Of a stretch of DNA of 35,851 nt, positions 1 through 7,292 are shown one piece after another (the first letter of the stretch is position 1; the number at the start of each line of letters is the position of its first letter). The stretch spans positions 1-35,851 of the forward strand of contig JAGASU010000003.1 in the NCBI GenBank assembly GCA_017621635.1, written 5' to 3'. Both the position numbers and the translations under genes were made by a program. Source of the stretch: Alphaproteobacteria bacterium. GTDB lineage: Bacteria > Pseudomonadota > Alphaproteobacteria > RF32 > CAG-239. The notes beneath the pieces are model-generated. The model saw only the letters and a list, made by a program, of their open reading frames with translations. It was not told the origin of the DNA and searched no databases.

Positions 1-1
1 A

Positions 2-208
2 GAAGTTGATATAATCAAATACCTTTACCAAAACACGCCCGATATTGCCACAAAAGAAGATTTGTTAGAAAATGTCTGGGGCTATAGCTCGGATGCCACA
101 ACTCATACGGTTGAAACGCATATCTATCGCCTGCGCCAAAAGGTGGAAAAAGAAAAGGGCAGTCAGCTAATTATCACCGAAAATAATGGTTATCGCTTGA
201 ATATATAA
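2..208 (+). CDS. Response regulator, C-terminal winged-helix DNA-binding domain (partial)
   Basis: The open frame enters from the left edge and ends in TAA at 206-208, giving the last 68 residues of a protein. It matches the OmpR/PhoB-type winged-helix effector domain: the run KEDLLENVWGYSSD is the loop/recognition-helix entry, THTVETHIYRLRQKVE is the recognition helix, and ITENNGYRLNI is the C-terminal wing hairpin. Proteins of this class bind promoter DNA after phosphorylation of an N-terminal receiver domain, which lies outside the window. The stop is directly followed by the stop of tolA on the other strand, so the two genes converge with no spacer. The regulated genes cannot be told from here. 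Confidence 0.85.
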   Translation, partial: EVDIIKYLYQNTPDIATKEDLLENVWGYSSDATTHTVETHIYRLRQKVEKEKGSQLIITENNGYRLNI

Positions 209-1240
209 TTATTTGCTACTCAACCCCAGTGGGGTAAAGGTGAAGCGAATCACTTTCCAATCGTTATATCTAGCACCGCTTTGTTTTGCCAAGACCTTAA
301 AAGCACCTTGGTCTTGTGCAAGATAAATAGCTCTCTCTGCGCTATCAGCCAACGCGGAAAAATAAGTATCCGAACGATAACGTTTCATATCTTCAATCAT
401 AACGGCACCGGGGATAATATCGCCTTCTTTGGTGAGCTTAACCGAGATAACAACTTCAATATTCCTGTCATCTTTTCCGCTGCCGCTGATCTTCCATGCT
501 TCCTGAATTTTGGATTTGACATAATCCACACCGGAAATGGATAACTCACTGAAATAAGAGCCTTTGCTGTTTCCTCCCTCGATTCCCATATTGTTAACCG
601 GCTCGTCGTGAGGGATTTGTGCCGGAGAATCTTCGGTGCCGATTTGTTTTTGCAAATCATCAACCGAATTCATTAAGCTTTCAAGCGGGTTGGCTTTTCT
701 AACCGCAGCAGGTTTCTTCTTGGTTGTCGGCTGGTTAGCCGGTTTTGTGTCTTTTTTAGGTTCGGGCTTTTTCTTCGGCTCCGGCTTTTTAACCGGTTTT
801 ACCTGCGGCTTTTTCTGAGGAATAGGCGCGGGTTTCTTCTTTTCTTTAATCGGTTCCTTTGATTCTTTTTTAGGTTCTTCTTTAACTTCCTCTTGTTTCG
901 GTGCTTCTTCAATTAAAGACGGCGCTTTGATTTCAGGAGCTTCAACTACCGGTTCCGGTTTAGGTTCTTCCTGCGGTTTGGGTTCTTCTGTAACCTGTTT
1001 GGGAGAGGAATTTTCTTCCGCCGGTTTTTCTTTACGGGTAGCGGGTTTCTTCTCTTCACCGCGAACAGCTAATTCGGGAATATTTGTTGAATCCGAAATT
1101 TGTATATTTTCCAAATCAACAATAATCGGCGGTTGTTCGTCAAATTCACGTTTACCCGACAAAAAATTAATATCCAAAACACATAGCAAAACAACTGCTA
1201 TGTGAAGGGCTGCCGATTTGTAAACGTAATTTTTCTGCAT
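209..1240 (-). CDS. tolA: TolA-like energy-transducing protein of the Tol-Pal system
   Basis: Inner-membrane protein that links the TolQ-TolR motor to the periplasm and outer membrane. The 343-residue product has one N-terminal membrane segment (about residues 10-28), a long Lys/Pro/Glu-rich linker (about 60-185, with repeats such as KKPEPKK) and a folded C-terminal domain (about 230-343) of the TonB/TolA type. The ATG at 1240 is preferred over a TTG three bases upstream because GGAAGAG lies 5 bases before the ATG. It is the last gene of tolQ-tolR-tolA, starting 15 bases after tolR. The Pro-rich linker is more TonB-like than the Ala-rich helix of E. coli TolA, but the tolQR context favours TolA. 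No tolB or pal follows: a response regulator converges on this gene. Confidence 0.85.
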   Translation of the reverse strand: MQKNYVYKSAALHIAVVLLCVLDINFLSGKREFDEQPPIIVDLENIQISDSTNIPELAVRGEEKKPATRKEKPAEENSSPKQVTEEPKPQEEPKPEPVVEAPEIKAPSLIEEAPKQEEVKEEPKKESKEPIKEKKKPAPIPQKKPQVKPVKKPEPKKKPEPKKDTKPANQPTTKKKPAAVRKANPLESLMNSVDDLQKQIGTEDSPAQIPHDEPVNNMGIEGGNSKGSYFSELSISGVDYVKSKIQEAWKISGSGKDDRNIEVVISVKLTKEGDIIPGAVMIEDMKRYRSDTYFSALADSAERAIYLAQDQGAFKVLAKQSGARYNDWKVIRFTFTPLGLSSK

Positions 1241-1255
1241 CAAAACTCTTCCGAA

Positions 1256-1678
1256 TTATTTTTTTCGAGCTTCGGTTTTTAAACCGACTTTGGAAAATCC
1301 GGCCTCTTTAAGCAATGCCATTAAGCCGATAACACTGCCATATGCAGAAGAGGCATCGCCGGAAATTGTAATTGTAACATCCTGATTTTCCCCTTTGATG
1401 GCCATAATCTTGTCAATAATCGTGTCAGGTTCAATAACGCTTTGCCCGATATAATAAAAACCGTCTTTGTCAACACTGATGTTGATTGATGTTTCTTTTC
1501 CGTTTAATGTTCCCCCGCCGACTTTAGGCAAATCAAGCGGAATACCGGAAGTCATTAAAGGAGCGGCCACCATAAAGACCACCAGCAACACCATCATAAC
1601 ATCCATCAGGTTTGTCATATTGATGTTAGCGTTTCGGCGGCTGTTGCGTCTGCTTGTTCTCCCGTTTCCTAAAGCCAT
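1256..1678 (-). CDS. tolR: TolR/ExbD-family proton-channel component
   Basis: A 140-residue member of the ExbD/TolR family, which forms the proton-motive-force motor with TolQ. A basic cytoplasmic start (many Arg in residues 7-15) leads to one membrane segment at about 22-43 with the conserved Asp in NLMDVMMVLLVVF (residue 26), the proton-carrying position. The periplasmic part follows (GIPLDLPKV, then the beta/alpha domain with DKDGFYYIG). It starts 2 bases after the tolQ stop, which indicates translational coupling. ExbD is the alternative name, but the neighbouring TolA-like protein and the TolQ length fit Tol better. Confidence 0.9.
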   Translation of the reverse strand: MALGNGRTSRRNSRRNANINMTNLMDVMMVLLVVFMVAAPLMTSGIPLDLPKVGGGTLNGKETSINISVDKDGFYYIGQSVIEPDTIIDKIMAIKGENQDVTITISGDASSAYGSVIGLMALLKEAGFSKVGLKTEARKK

Positions 1679-1680
1679 CG

Positions 1681-2415
1681 TTATTCTCCGGCCATTTCAG
1701 CTTTAATGGCATTGTCATCAATCTCTCTGGAAAGAATGCTGGAAAACTCCGCCATAAAGTTTTCTAATTTTTTAGCGTAGCGTTCAATATCAGAGGTGAT
1801 AATATTATAAGCAACATAGGCAGGAATTGCCGCGATTAAGCCAAACGCAGTAGTAAACAAAGCTTCGGCAATACCCGGAGCAATTGAGGTTAAAGAGTTG
1901 CTTTGTGTGGCAGCAATAGCATTAAAACAGGAAATAATACCCCAAACCGTTCCAAACAAACCAACCAACGGGGCAACTGAGCCGGTGGAAGCTAAAAAGC
2001 CTAAATGGTTATCAAGCTCATCAAGCTCTTTATCCATTGAAACCATCATGGATTTTTCGATTCGCTGTTGCAAAGAAACGCCTCTTAAGCCTCTGTCTGT
2101 TTTGGATTTTAAAATATTTGTCCGGCGCCATTCTTTCATCGCAGCAACAAACATCGCAGACATCGGGTCTTGCGGGTTGCCGATAGAGTCATATAATTTA
2201 TCTAAAGACCCACCAGACCAAAATCGCTCCTCAAATAGCTTAGAGAGTCTTTTAACTTGGCGCAATGTGTTGAATTTTTCAAAAATAATCGCCCAAGACC
2301 AAACGGATGCGGCAATCAACCCGATCATAACCGCTTTGGTAATTAAGTCAGACGACCACACCATATCCCACATTGAAAATTGATTTACAACTTCGTTAGC
2401 AACCTCTGTTTCCAT
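1681..2415 (-). CDS. tolQ: TolQ/ExbB-family motor protein
   Basis: A 244-residue inner-membrane protein of the MotA/TolQ/ExbB family. Three membrane segments are visible at about residues 24-46, 150-178 and 185-212; the last two include the conserved GSVAPLVGLFGTVWG and GIAEALFTTAFGLIAAIPA stretches that line the channel. It energises outer-membrane constriction during division together with TolR and TolA. The start at 2415 has AGAGGAAA just upstream. It is the first gene of the tol operon here; ybgC, usually upstream in other proteobacteria, is absent. A weak candidate promoter lies at 2461-2489. Confidence 0.93.
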   Translation of the reverse strand: METEVANEVVNQFSMWDMVWSSDLITKAVMIGLIAASVWSWAIIFEKFNTLRQVKRLSKLFEERFWSGGSLDKLYDSIGNPQDPMSAMFVAAMKEWRRTNILKSKTDRGLRGVSLQQRIEKSMMVSMDKELDELDNHLGFLASTGSVAPLVGLFGTVWGIISCFNAIAATQSNSLTSIAPGIAEALFTTAFGLIAAIPAYVAYNIITSDIERYAKKLENFMAEFSSILSREIDDNAIKAEMAGE

Positions 2416-2460
2416 ATTTTCCTCTTTTTATCAAATAACACCAGATAAATTTAGCTTTAT

Positions 2461-2489
2461 CATATAATTGTAAAAAATCAACTAATCAA
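2461..2489 (-). promoter_or_regulatory. Candidate sigma-70-type promoter for tolQRA
   Basis: On the minus strand TTGATT (2489-2484) is followed after 17 bases by TATATG (2466-2461); TATGAT at 19 bases is a second -10 choice. The site lies about 45 bases upstream of the tolQ start. The region is AT-rich, so chance matches are likely. Confidence 0.35.
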
Positions 2490-2492
2490 AAC

Positions 2493-2531
2493 AAAAAAAA
2501 GTTGTTCTTTAGGTTATCCCTAAAAAACAAC
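2493..2531 (-). terminator. Rho-independent terminator after the 110-residue membrane protein gene
   Basis: On the minus strand an inverted repeat (GTTGTTTTTTAGG paired with CCTAAAGAACAAC, one internal mismatch, 5-base loop) is followed by eight T residues (2500-2493). It begins 6 bases after the stop of the 2538-2870 gene and separates that gene from tolQ. Confidence 0.85.
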
Positions 2532-2537
2532 TTCTTT

Positions 2538-2870
2538 TTACACCGTTCCGGCAATCCACCGTAAAAAGTGGAAACCGAGAAAGACGACAAGTACTACAAT
2601 AAATATTAATGCCCCCCAGCCTATTAACATAAGCAAGATATTACCAAAAAGCTTGTGTATTCCCGTCAACCAATAAACAAGGAAGAACACGAAGAAAAAA
2701 ACTTTTCGAACACCGAACCCGTGACCATGAAAAAAATTCACGATGGCCGGAAAGCAAAAATCATCTATGTAGCCGAGTTTGGAGTTAAGATAAACTAAAA
2801 CCCAAACAGTTATCCAAGCGCATATCGCAGCCCAGATAAAGGAGAAAACTCCCTCTTTAAGATCTTTCAT
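2538..2870 (-). CDS. Small inner-membrane protein, unknown function
   Basis: I do not recognise the family. The 110-residue product is strongly hydrophobic, with about three membrane segments (roughly residues 9-29, 57-72 and 76-105) and a short loop with HGHGFG near residues 49-54. It stands as its own transcription unit: a TTGAAA-17-TATAAT promoter lies upstream (2900-2928) and a strong terminator lies directly downstream (2493-2531). No clear Shine-Dalgarno sequence precedes the ATG. The isolated good promoter with a palindrome over the expected transcription start suggests it is regulated. Its function cannot be inferred. Confidence 0.7.
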   Translation of the reverse strand: MKDLKEGVFSFIWAAICAWITVWVLVYLNSKLGYIDDFCFPAIVNFFHGHGFGVRKVFFFVFFLVYWLTGIHKLFGNILLMLIGWGALIFIVVLVVFLGFHFLRWIAGTV

Positions 2871-2883
2871 AATATAAAAATAA

Positions 2884-2899
2884 TTTGTTTACAAACAAA
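2884..2899. promoter_or_regulatory. Perfect 16-bp palindrome, candidate operator
   Basis: TTTGTTT-AC-AAACAAA is a perfect inverted repeat with 7-base arms and a 2-base centre. It begins right after the -10 box at 2900-2905 (minus strand), so it covers the expected transcription start of the 2538-2870 gene. That is the position of a repressor site. AT-rich composition tempers the call. Confidence 0.4.
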
Positions 2900-2928
2900 A
2901 TTATACCCTAAAAACCGAAGGTTTTCAA
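2900..2928 (-). promoter_or_regulatory. Sigma-70-type promoter for the 110-residue membrane protein gene
   Basis: On the minus strand TTGAAA (2928-2923) and TATAAT (2905-2900) are separated by exactly 17 bases: five of six and six of six consensus matches. The spacer contains a short inverted repeat (AAAACC/GGTTTT, 2911-2925) that could act as a weak terminator for the upstream gene ending at 2957. Confidence 0.65.
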
Positions 2929-2956
2929 GGCTTTTTTGTCAAAATTTTATGCAAAA

Positions 2957-3631
2957 TTATTTTTTTTGCCTCTCATCACGGAGTTTTTCAACCCATTTTA
3001 ATCTCCTGACGCATTCATTTCCGGGGGCTGTCGGTCCGTAAATCTTACATAAATGGATACCGATGTCCGGTTCACCGGCCAAGGTGTAACAAATGTCTCC
3101 TCTTGTGGTAATGCTTCGGATTTGAGTGCCGTAAGCAGGGACGTCCCTGAAAAGAAAAGCAAAAGTTCTTTGTTTATAAAATAAATTAAGCCCCATCTGT
3201 TTTAAAACCCGATTCATGTCAGATTTAAGTATCACACTGAATGAACAAGAGGTTTGTCCGCTCATATCCCTGAAAATCTTGAAACTTCCGTCAAGCAAAC
3301 CGATAGACATATCCCCTTCTAGAGGAGGCAAAGCTTTTTGTTCTTCAGGTAAGGGAGCTGTTGTATCGGTTTGCCCTATAAGGTCGGCGGCTCTGTCCAT
3401 AGCGTCATTAAAGGTTTTAACTTTGGTAATATCTCGCTCGGTTTCTGAATAATCACTAAACATTTCGTTAAACAAAGCTTCGTCTTCGTCCACTTCATCA
3501 AGAACAGGAGCAGAACCGGCGTCGGCTTTTGTTTCTGCAACTTCTTCATCATCAAGAACTTGCGAAAAAACAGGTGTGCAATAAATCAAGAGAAAAAAGG
3601 TCGCCCAAAATGTTAAAGCGATTCGCTGCAT
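2957..3631 (-). CDS. Exported protein with four conserved cysteines, unknown function (paralogue of the next gene upstream)
   Basis: I do not recognise the family. The 224-residue product has an N-terminal signal peptide (hydrophobic to about residue 23, likely cleavage after VFS), an acidic low-complexity stretch (about 26-70) and a C-terminal domain with four cysteines at 129, 181, 195 and 207. The pattern CxFSVxL ... CYxL ... C-I ... EC also occurs in the protein encoded just upstream (3642-4400), with the same 14-residue step from the second to the third cysteine. The two genes are 10 bases apart and are probably one operon of duplicated periplasmic proteins. GAGG lies 6 bases before the ATG. 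Two disulfides are a reasonable prediction. Confidence 0.8.
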   Translation of the reverse strand: MQRIALTFWATFFLLIYCTPVFSQVLDDEEVAETKADAGSAPVLDEVDEDEALFNEMFSDYSETERDITKVKTFNDAMDRAADLIGQTDTTAPLPEEQKALPPLEGDMSIGLLDGSFKIFRDMSGQTSCSFSVILKSDMNRVLKQMGLNLFYKQRTFAFLFRDVPAYGTQIRSITTRGDICYTLAGEPDIGIHLCKIYGPTAPGNECVRRLKWVEKLRDERQKK

Positions 3632-3641
3632 TATAAACCTC

Positions 3642-4400
3642 TTAGTTAATGTTGGTTAAGGTTGTATCGGAAGCGCCGAGATTCTCAACAATCTTTTGAA
3701 TAACAACATCAATATCAGAAAGTTCTCTGGTTTCTTTTTCTTTATCCTGAGCAGCAATTTCCGTTGCTGAAATTTTCTTGAACTGGCCGAAATATTCCGG
3801 ATTCGATGTGTTAACAAGCTGGAATAACTTGGTGCATTCTTTTTCGCCGTTATTAAGCCCGAATCCGCTGTTGTTATCAAGGTTGCGGGCAATATCACAA
3901 GGGGAAACCTTATAAGAGGCCTCACTAAGCATTAAGTAACACTTCTCATTGTCAACGTGCGACCGGATGGTAATTTGTTTGTCTGCTCCGAAAGCATTAA
4001 CGGTTATTGCGGTTTTTAATGGTTTGGCAATCATCTCTTCGCCCAATAAATCTTTTTGTTTTGCCGCTTCTTCGGTACCTAAAACCGATTCGACATATCT
4101 GTTAAATTTAAAACGCTCGTCAACAGTATCATTCCACTGTAAATCTATTGTGAAAGAGCGAAAGTTTACGGCCGTACGATTATAAAGCGTTACGGAAAAA
4201 TCGCACCCTGTAACAACACCGTCAGTAGAAACCGGTGCAACGTCATGTATTTTAAAAATAACGGCATCGGAACGGGTGGTTGGTTCTTGTTTTTCTTCAT
4301 TTGAGGTGGGAGTTGGCGCTTTTCTCGCGGCAGCCAAAACCGGCAGGCAAAAAACAATACCAGATAATAAAACCGATAAAAACTTGATAGATTTACTCAT
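3642..4400 (-). CDS. Exported protein with four conserved cysteines, unknown function (paralogue of the next gene downstream)
   Basis: A 252-residue protein with a classical signal peptide (hydrophobic 6-22, likely cleavage near LAAA). The mature part holds cysteines at 66 (GCDFSVTL), 154 (KCYLML), 168 (SPCDIA) and 189 (KECTKL). This matches the order and local motifs of the downstream gene's product; the loop between the first two cysteines is longer here (88 versus 52 residues). It has no lipobox and no membrane segment after the signal, so a periplasmic location is likely. The ribosome-binding site GAGG sits in the 3' arm of an RNA hairpin just before the ATG. I cannot name a function. Confidence 0.8.
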   Translation of the reverse strand: MSKSIKFLSVLLSGIVFCLPVLAAARKAPTPTSNEEKQEPTTRSDAVIFKIHDVAPVSTDGVVTGCDFSVTLYNRTAVNFRSFTIDLQWNDTVDERFKFNRYVESVLGTEEAAKQKDLLGEEMIAKPLKTAITVNAFGADKQITIRSHVDNEKCYLMLSEASYKVSPCDIARNLDNNSGFGLNNGEKECTKLFQLVNTSNPEYFGQFKKISATEIAAQDKEKETRELSDIDVVIQKIVENLGASDTTLTNIN

Positions 4401-4407
4401 ATTAAAA

Positions 4408-4429
4408 CCTCATAACTTAATTTTATGAG
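4408..4429 (-). promoter_or_regulatory. 5' UTR hairpin overlapping the Shine-Dalgarno sequence
   Basis: On the minus strand CTCATAA (4429-4423) and TTATGAG (4415-4409) form a 7-bp stem with a 7-base loop. The GAG of the ribosome-binding site GAGG (4411-4408), 7 bases before the ATG at 4400, lies in the 3' arm. Weak pairing of this kind could limit translation, for example at low temperature. Confidence 0.4.
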
Positions 4430-4490
4430 CCTATCATATATAAAGATAGTTTAATTTTTATTAATTATCGGAAAATAAAAAATATCTTTT

Positions 4491-5297
4491 CTAGCTTATT
4501 TCTTCAACTTTCTTTTTTAAACGGAGCAAATCGGTCCAAACTTTTGATTTTTGCGCAGTGCTTCTTAATAAATAAGAAGGATGATAAGTCGCGAGAACGT
4601 AAGCCTTTTTTTGTGATGAAATCGAATATTCCAGCCATTTTCCTCTTGTTCGCGAAATTGAATCAGCACAATCCATAACCGATTTCAACGCAATTCCGCC
4701 TAAAAGCAAGAGAAAATCCGGTTCAATCAATTCAATTTGTCTTTTTAAAAAAGGCAGACAAACGGCAATTTCATCATCAGTCGGCGGTCTGTTCCCCGGC
4801 GGGCGCCACGGCAAAACGTTTGTAATATAGCAATCGGCGCGATTTAGCTCAATTGCAGTAAACATTTTATCCAGTAATTTGCCGCATCTGCCCACAAAGG
4901 GTCTGCCGATTCTGTCCTCATCAGCTCCGGGTGCCTCTCCGATTAACATAATTTTAGCTTTATTAGAACCGTCGCCGAAAATCGTTGAAGCAGCTGTATT
5001 TTTTAAATTGCAGCCGTCAAATTTTTCCAGTAATTCTCTAAGTTCTTCAAGCGAAGTTGCTTTTGCGCAAATATCCTTGGCATTTTTTAGGGCAGCAAAG
5101 GAAGTCAAAACCAGCGCGCCGGAAGCCGGAACCTGAGCCGCAAGTACGGACGACGAACGCATTGCCGAAACCGTTGTTTTGGGGATAATGGGCTGATTTT
5201 CTTTATTAAAAGCGCACACTTCATCCGAGCAGGTTTCCGTAACACCTGCCCATATATACCAGTCAAGAGCTTCTTGTATGTTAATTTGTTTATCCAT
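4491..5297 (-). CDS. Uracil-DNA glycosylase, family 4 type
   Basis: Removes uracil from DNA as the first step of base-excision repair. Motifs: GEAPGADEDRIGRPFVG (uracil pocket and water-activating loop), ITNVLPWRPPGNRPP, LLLLGGIALKSVM and the DNA-intercalating YHPSYLLRS. The 268-residue form starting at 5297 is chosen over the ATG at 5315 because TATAAT directly abuts that first ATG (5316-5321), so the transcript should begin inside or after it. In classical family-4 enzymes four cysteines hold a 4Fe-4S cluster. Here the CxxC before the first motif reads CNLK and the expected Cys in the 'VLPWRPP' segment is Trp, so the cluster is probably absent, as in other alphaproteobacterial members. Divergent from the TPR gene. 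Confidence 0.9.
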   Translation of the reverse strand: MDKQINIQEALDWYIWAGVTETCSDEVCAFNKENQPIIPKTTVSAMRSSSVLAAQVPASGALVLTSFAALKNAKDICAKATSLEELRELLEKFDGCNLKNTAASTIFGDGSNKAKIMLIGEAPGADEDRIGRPFVGRCGKLLDKMFTAIELNRADCYITNVLPWRPPGNRPPTDDEIAVCLPFLKRQIELIEPDFLLLLGGIALKSVMDCADSISRTRGKWLEYSISSQKKAYVLATYHPSYLLRSTAQKSKVWTDLLRLKKKVEEIS

Positions 5298-5315
5298 TGC
5301 TATCAGTTTATACAT

Positions 5316-5344
5316 ATTATACTTTTTATTGCAATATAAAGCAA
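5316..5344 (-). promoter_or_regulatory. Promoter of the uracil-DNA glycosylase gene
   Basis: On the minus strand TTGCTT (5344-5339), 17 bases, then a perfect TATAAT (5321-5316). The -10 box touches the ATG at 5315, which makes the in-frame ATG at 5297 the likely true start with a very short leader. Confidence 0.55.
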
Positions 5345-5430
5345 TTATTTACACAAATATAATAAATTTAGTTTAAAGTTAAGCATAAAATGATAAAATA
5401 TGTCAAATTACATAAGGAAGCGGACAATAT

Positions 5431-7215
5431 ATGTTAAAAACAAGTTATATAATAGCCTTATTAAGCGGAATAGGTTTTTTTAATTCCTGCACGGGAAATT
5501 TTATTAATTATCCCGAAGAGCCGCATTATGCTTATATAAAAAAAGAAGATACAGTTTACGGAAGTTACCTTGCCGGGAGAGTGGCTCATATCCGGCAAGA
5601 TTATAGCAGCGCGGCTATGTATTATGTTAAAACTATGGAAAAGGGAATGGTTAATGATGACCTTTTAGGGAAGACATACATTATTTTAGCTTCGGAAGGG
5701 GAAATTGACAAGGCAGTCAAATATGCCAATCTTGCTCGTCAGAATGGTGATGAAAATAATTTTATTGATGTCATTAATGCTGTTCATGCCTTTAAGCATA
5801 AAAATTACAGGCTTTCACGAAGCTATTTACAAAAAATTGATGAGAAAACATACAATAACCTGATTTCTCCTTTATTTAACGCATGGAGCTATGTTGGTGA
5901 AGATGATTATGCCAAAGCAAAAGCGGAAATGGAAAAAATATCTTCCGCAGATGAACTTAAAACCGTATACAATCTTCACAGCGGCTTAATTGCGGAGTAT
6001 TTCAATGAACCGGAAACGGCACGAAAATATTATGAAGCGATTATAAATAATCAGGCCGACGATATGTCATTTCGTGCGCTCCAGTTAATTTCAAACTTTT
6101 ATGTTCGTCAAAACCAAAAAGATCAGGCAATAGCACTTGTTTCAAAATATTACCAGTCAAACCAAATGAAAGAACTGTTGACAGGGTTGCGTGAAAAAAT
6201 TAAAGAAGAAAAGCCATCAGTTGCACCGATTGTTAAAACTCCGGATACCGGCATAAGCGAGGTTTTTTTAGAAATTGCTCTGTTGTTTAAATCTGTTCCC
6301 GTTGGTTACGATTATGCGCAAATGTATATGGCTGTTTCTCAATATTTTAATAAAAACAATGATATAGCAAAAATGGCGCTGGCTGATTTATGTGAAGAAC
6401 GTATGATGTATAAAGAAGCAAATAAGTATTATGACACAATTGGTAAAAAGTCAGAAATGTTTTTTCCTGCTCAAATTAAAAAAGCAAACAATCTCTCCTA
6501 TGAAAAAAGATATGACGAGGCCGTAAGGGTTTTAAAGCGCTTATTACGAGAGAATCCGGATAATTTTCAAATATTGTTTAATTTAGGGGATATCTTGCGT
6601 GTTAGCAATCATCAGGATGATGCCATTAAATATTATAATGAAGCGATAAACTCGATTTTTTATGAAAGTGAACGCTACTGGCCGGTATATTATGCTCTGG
6701 CAGTGTCTTATGATAAAAATAATGAGTGGCCTAAAGCTGAACAAAATCTCGAAAAAGCTCTGAAATTAAGTAATAGACATCCTCAGGTTTTAAACTATCT
6801 CGGTTACAGTTGGTTAAAAACCAACACAAATGTTGATAAAGCGGTGTCTTATATCTTGGAGGCTTATGAAAAAGAACCAAATGATGGTGTGATTATGGAC
6901 AGCCTTGGGTGGGTATATTTTAAAACCGGAGATTACAAAAACGCTATTTTATATCTGGAAAAAGCTTCTGAATTAAATCCGCAAAACGCTATAATCAGTG
7001 ATCATTTAGGCGACGCATATTGGTTCGGCGGTCGTAAAAATGAAGCAGTCTTTCTTTGGAAGCAGGCATTAAAGCAAAAGGATGAAGAAAAAGAATTAAA
7101 TATCAAAAACGTAAAAAATAAAATAGAGAACGGTTTGAAAAATGTTTCTGCTTTGACAATTAAAGATGAAAATATCAAACAAAGCCTGCATAGCTTAAAT
7201 GACATAGCAGAGTAA
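5431..7215 (+). CDS. TPR-repeat protein, probable lipoprotein
   Basis: A 594-residue tetratricopeptide-repeat protein. The N-terminus is a signal peptide ending GFFNSC; the Cys at residue 20 could be lipidated, although the lipobox is not canonical. Helical repeats fill the rest. The clearest TPR units are in the C-terminal half (about 350-560), for example the segment with NFQILFNLGDILR, the one with HPQVLNYLGYSWL, and the one with DGVIMDSLGWVYF. TPR arrays are protein-docking scaffolds; the partner is unknown. GGAAG lies about 9 bases before the ATG. It ends before a hairpin shared with the converging glmM. Large TPR lipoproteins of this shape are common in alphaproteobacteria without an assigned role. 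Confidence 0.8.
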   Translation: MLKTSYIIALLSGIGFFNSCTGNFINYPEEPHYAYIKKEDTVYGSYLAGRVAHIRQDYSSAAMYYVKTMEKGMVNDDLLGKTYIILASEGEIDKAVKYANLARQNGDENNFIDVINAVHAFKHKNYRLSRSYLQKIDEKTYNNLISPLFNAWSYVGEDDYAKAKAEMEKISSADELKTVYNLHSGLIAEYFNEPETARKYYEAIINNQADDMSFRALQLISNFYVRQNQKDQAIALVSKYYQSNQMKELLTGLREKIKEEKPSVAPIVKTPDTGISEVFLEIALLFKSVPVGYDYAQMYMAVSQYFNKNNDIAKMALADLCEERMMYKEANKYYDTIGKKSEMFFPAQIKKANNLSYEKRYDEAVRVLKRLLRENPDNFQILFNLGDILRVSNHQDDAIKYYNEAINSIFYESERYWPVYYALAVSYDKNNEWPKAEQNLEKALKLSNRHPQVLNYLGYSWLKTNTNVDKAVSYILEAYEKEPNDGVIMDSLGWVYFKTGDYKNAILYLEKASELNPQNAIISDHLGDAYWFGGRKNEAVFLWKQALKQKDEEKELNIKNVKNKIENGLKNVSALTIKDENIKQSLHSLNDIAE

Positions 7216-7250
7216 ATATTTTTCGTAACAATATTAAAATGGTCGGGATT

Positions 7251-7278
7251 AAAAAAGCGGCGAATTTTTCGCCGCTTT
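7251..7278 (-). terminator. Terminator between the TPR gene and glmM
   Basis: The inverted repeat AAAGCGGCGAA / TTCGCCGCTTT (7254-7264 and 7268-7278, 3-base loop) is GC-rich and perfect. On the minus strand it is followed by six T residues and lies 14 bases after the glmM stop. On the plus strand the T tract is only three long, so termination should be stronger for glmM. Confidence 0.85.
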
Positions 7279-7292
7279 GAAGACAATCGAAT

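Noticed and set aside
281-1205. Plus-strand open frames opposite tolA
   Set aside because: They mirror the Lys/Pro/Glu-rich codons of tolA, give low-complexity Gly/Phe products, and lack start signals.
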